The translations under genes and the position numbers were made by a program. DNA of 64,000 bases from Epiperipatus broadwayi (taxonomy: Eukaryota; Onychophora; Udeonychophora; Euonychophora; Peripatidae): the NCBI GenBank assembly GCA_028023455.1, contig JAQFVV010006275.1:1989279-2053278 (forward strand), given 5' to 3'. The notes under the pieces were generated by a model, which saw nothing but the letters and a program-made list of their open reading frames with translations, was not told the origin of the DNA and did not search any database. Shown here piece after piece: positions 62,436 through 64,000 of this stretch (within the stretch, counting starts at the first letter, position 1; the number at the start of each line of letters is the position of its first letter).

Positions 62436-64000
62436 GATTTATGCCTTTACCAGTAATCTTTTGCACTAGAATAGGATGATTTACAATCAGAAATTTGTGA
62501 ACTAAATTCAACCAGATTGAATATAAGCTCGGAAATACATCTAATAATAACTAAATTATTATTTTACTGACTTATTTATATTGTTTACAAATAGTGTACT
62601 GAATAGGAAAAAAACTGAATAAATATTGTCTTTTTTGGGCCAATTACTAAAGTAAATAAAATGAAAAATAAAATACTGTAGTATGTATTTGATAGGTTAA
62701 TATTGTGTTTAATAAAAATTTTAACCTTATGTTTTAAAAAAAGAAAACCTTTCTAGTTAAAAATTGTAATTGTGGATCATGGACTTCGAATTTAAAAATA
62801 AATTAAAAATTTCATATGACTCTAAAGTTTATTAAAAAAGATATGTTGTGAATAACAAAGAAAGATAGAAAGTTGGAATCCAAATTGCTATTATTAATGT
62901 CATTATGAAAATGAAATTTTAAGTATCGATAGACTGGATCAATATTGTTGAGAAAGGCTTGTGAGAGTCTAGTGGAGTCTTTACATTACAGTGAAATGTA
63001 TTGATGACCAATAATGATGACATGAAAATGCCAGACGGGTTCAGTATGGTTTTAAGTATTTATTACAGAATTAACAAACAATCAGCTTTCGTTGAGTGCA
63101 AAATCTGAATATATTGCGCACATATAACATCGATATTAACTGAAGCTAATCTTTACAAAAAATGTTGTCTGATAACTTCTTTTTTTTTAAAAAAAAAAAA
63201 ACTATTTTTGTCATCGTATTTGTCTGTTATTCAGTTATCATTTATCAAAAATGATTAGTTTGCATTTAATACTTCAGTTAAGCTTTTTTTTTTTTTTTAA
63301 AAAAAAATAATAATTTGAATAATTTATTCTGCTGCATTTAATTATCTTTCTGTAGGACGCAAATGTTTATGTATATCTGACGCAAGCTTAGATCTGTAAT
63401 CTATCAACTAAATGATTTCCCCCTCTATCTTAATAAGTAGCACTTAGCTGGATAGATTAACATTTTGACATTTCAACAACTCCCTCAAGATATATTACTT
63501 TGAAAATTGAAATGTTATTACTATTTATAATGAATTTATGTATTATGAAATAAAAATTACTCATTAAAAAAATATTATTAAGTGATAAAAATAAATTAAT
63601 AAATGTAAATCGTCATTATTATTAGATGTAAGTTATCATCGATTTCTGGTGATATATGAATGACATTCTTATATCTTGTCATAGAATATTCAATATAGGA
63701 TACTGGAGTATCAATATCAAAATAGGATATTTAAAAACCAAAAGAAAATAAAGAAAAAAAAAAATCTTAAAGAAGAGAAGATAAACGTTATTAGTAGATG
63801 AAAAGATTATTCTAGATATGGTAATTCAAATTCATTAAAAAAAATTAAATTCCTTTAAATCAGATGTTTGCAATGATAAACCTCTCTGTGATTTGGAGTA
63901 CTAGTAAAGGGTCAGGCTCAAGGGTGAAGGGTTCCTAGATAGAAGCTCAACTTGCCATTTTGATACATGAATTTTGCCTGACTGCCTGAACAACTAAATA
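62436..64000. other. AT-rich non-coding DNA
   Basis: AT-rich to the window end, with T8A13 and T15A9 homopolymer junctions at 63181-63201 and 63284-63307. A slightly richer stretch near 63895-64000 could be the start of another repeat cut by the window edge. No gene is supported. Confidence 0.4.

Overview
This is an AT-rich eukaryotic window that looks like a gene desert or the inside of very large introns in an invertebrate animal genome. The background is A/T-dominated and CpG-poor. Homopolymer and microsatellite tracts are common, and I found no intact protein-coding gene. Nearly every recognisable feature is a decayed mobile element: hAT, mariner and Merlin DNA transposons, long palindromic (foldback) MITE families, tRNA-derived SINEs, and broken APE-type LINE retrotransposons. 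The mix points to a metazoan. I saw no sequence that fixes the phylum (the common octopus/squid SINE core was not noticed), so taxonomy stays open.

Layout. 1-12 kb: AT-rich non-coding DNA with partial copies of palindromic family B (3.5 and 5.0 kb), a tRNA-like SINE of family D (4.6 kb), a complete family C palindrome (7.6-8.0 kb), a retroposed tRNA-Gly with 12-bp target duplications (8.6 kb), a complete non-autonomous hAT element with perfect 8-bp target duplications (9.6-10.1 kb) and a family A foldback element (10.6-11.0 kb). 12-20 kb: a coding-like relic at 12.6 kb, another family A copy (13.9-14.3 kb), the main CpG-containing, CCAAT/GC-box-bearing stretch (about 15.1-16.9 kb), a second family C copy and a TA-flanked mariner-type MITE (18.8-19.1 kb). 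20-30 kb: mostly featureless, with two SINEs, a second GC-box island near 26.8 kb and a decayed mariner transposase (27.4-28.2 kb).

30-42 kb: a LINE 3' end on the plus strand (30.5-31.6 kb), two LINE reverse-transcriptase relics on the minus strand (34.5-35.6 and 39.5-40.8 kb), a roughly 500-bp giant palindrome of family B (37.3-37.8 kb) and a family A copy with a duplicated core (38.2-38.6 kb). 42-64 kb: family A copies, a 181-bp pure C tract (46.25-46.43 kb), a Merlin transposase relic (50.6-51.1 kb), three more minus-strand LINE relics (51.4-52.0, 55.5-56.8 and 59.0-60.9 kb, the last with a recognisable endonuclease domain), a roughly 450-bp compound trinucleotide tract (61.7-62.2 kb) and a tandem pair of family D SINEs.

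Nothing here works as a pathway. The most useful signals are (1) the palindromic repeat families and the SINE family, reconstructed from multiple copies inside the window, (2) a dense CCAAT + GC-box + CRE cluster at 16.6-16.85 kb that may mark a real promoter, (3) the extreme C homopolymer, and (4) the consistent minus orientation of all RTE-like LINE relics, which would fit an intron of a plus-strand gene. All calls come from reading the sequence and from recalled family motifs; no search was run.
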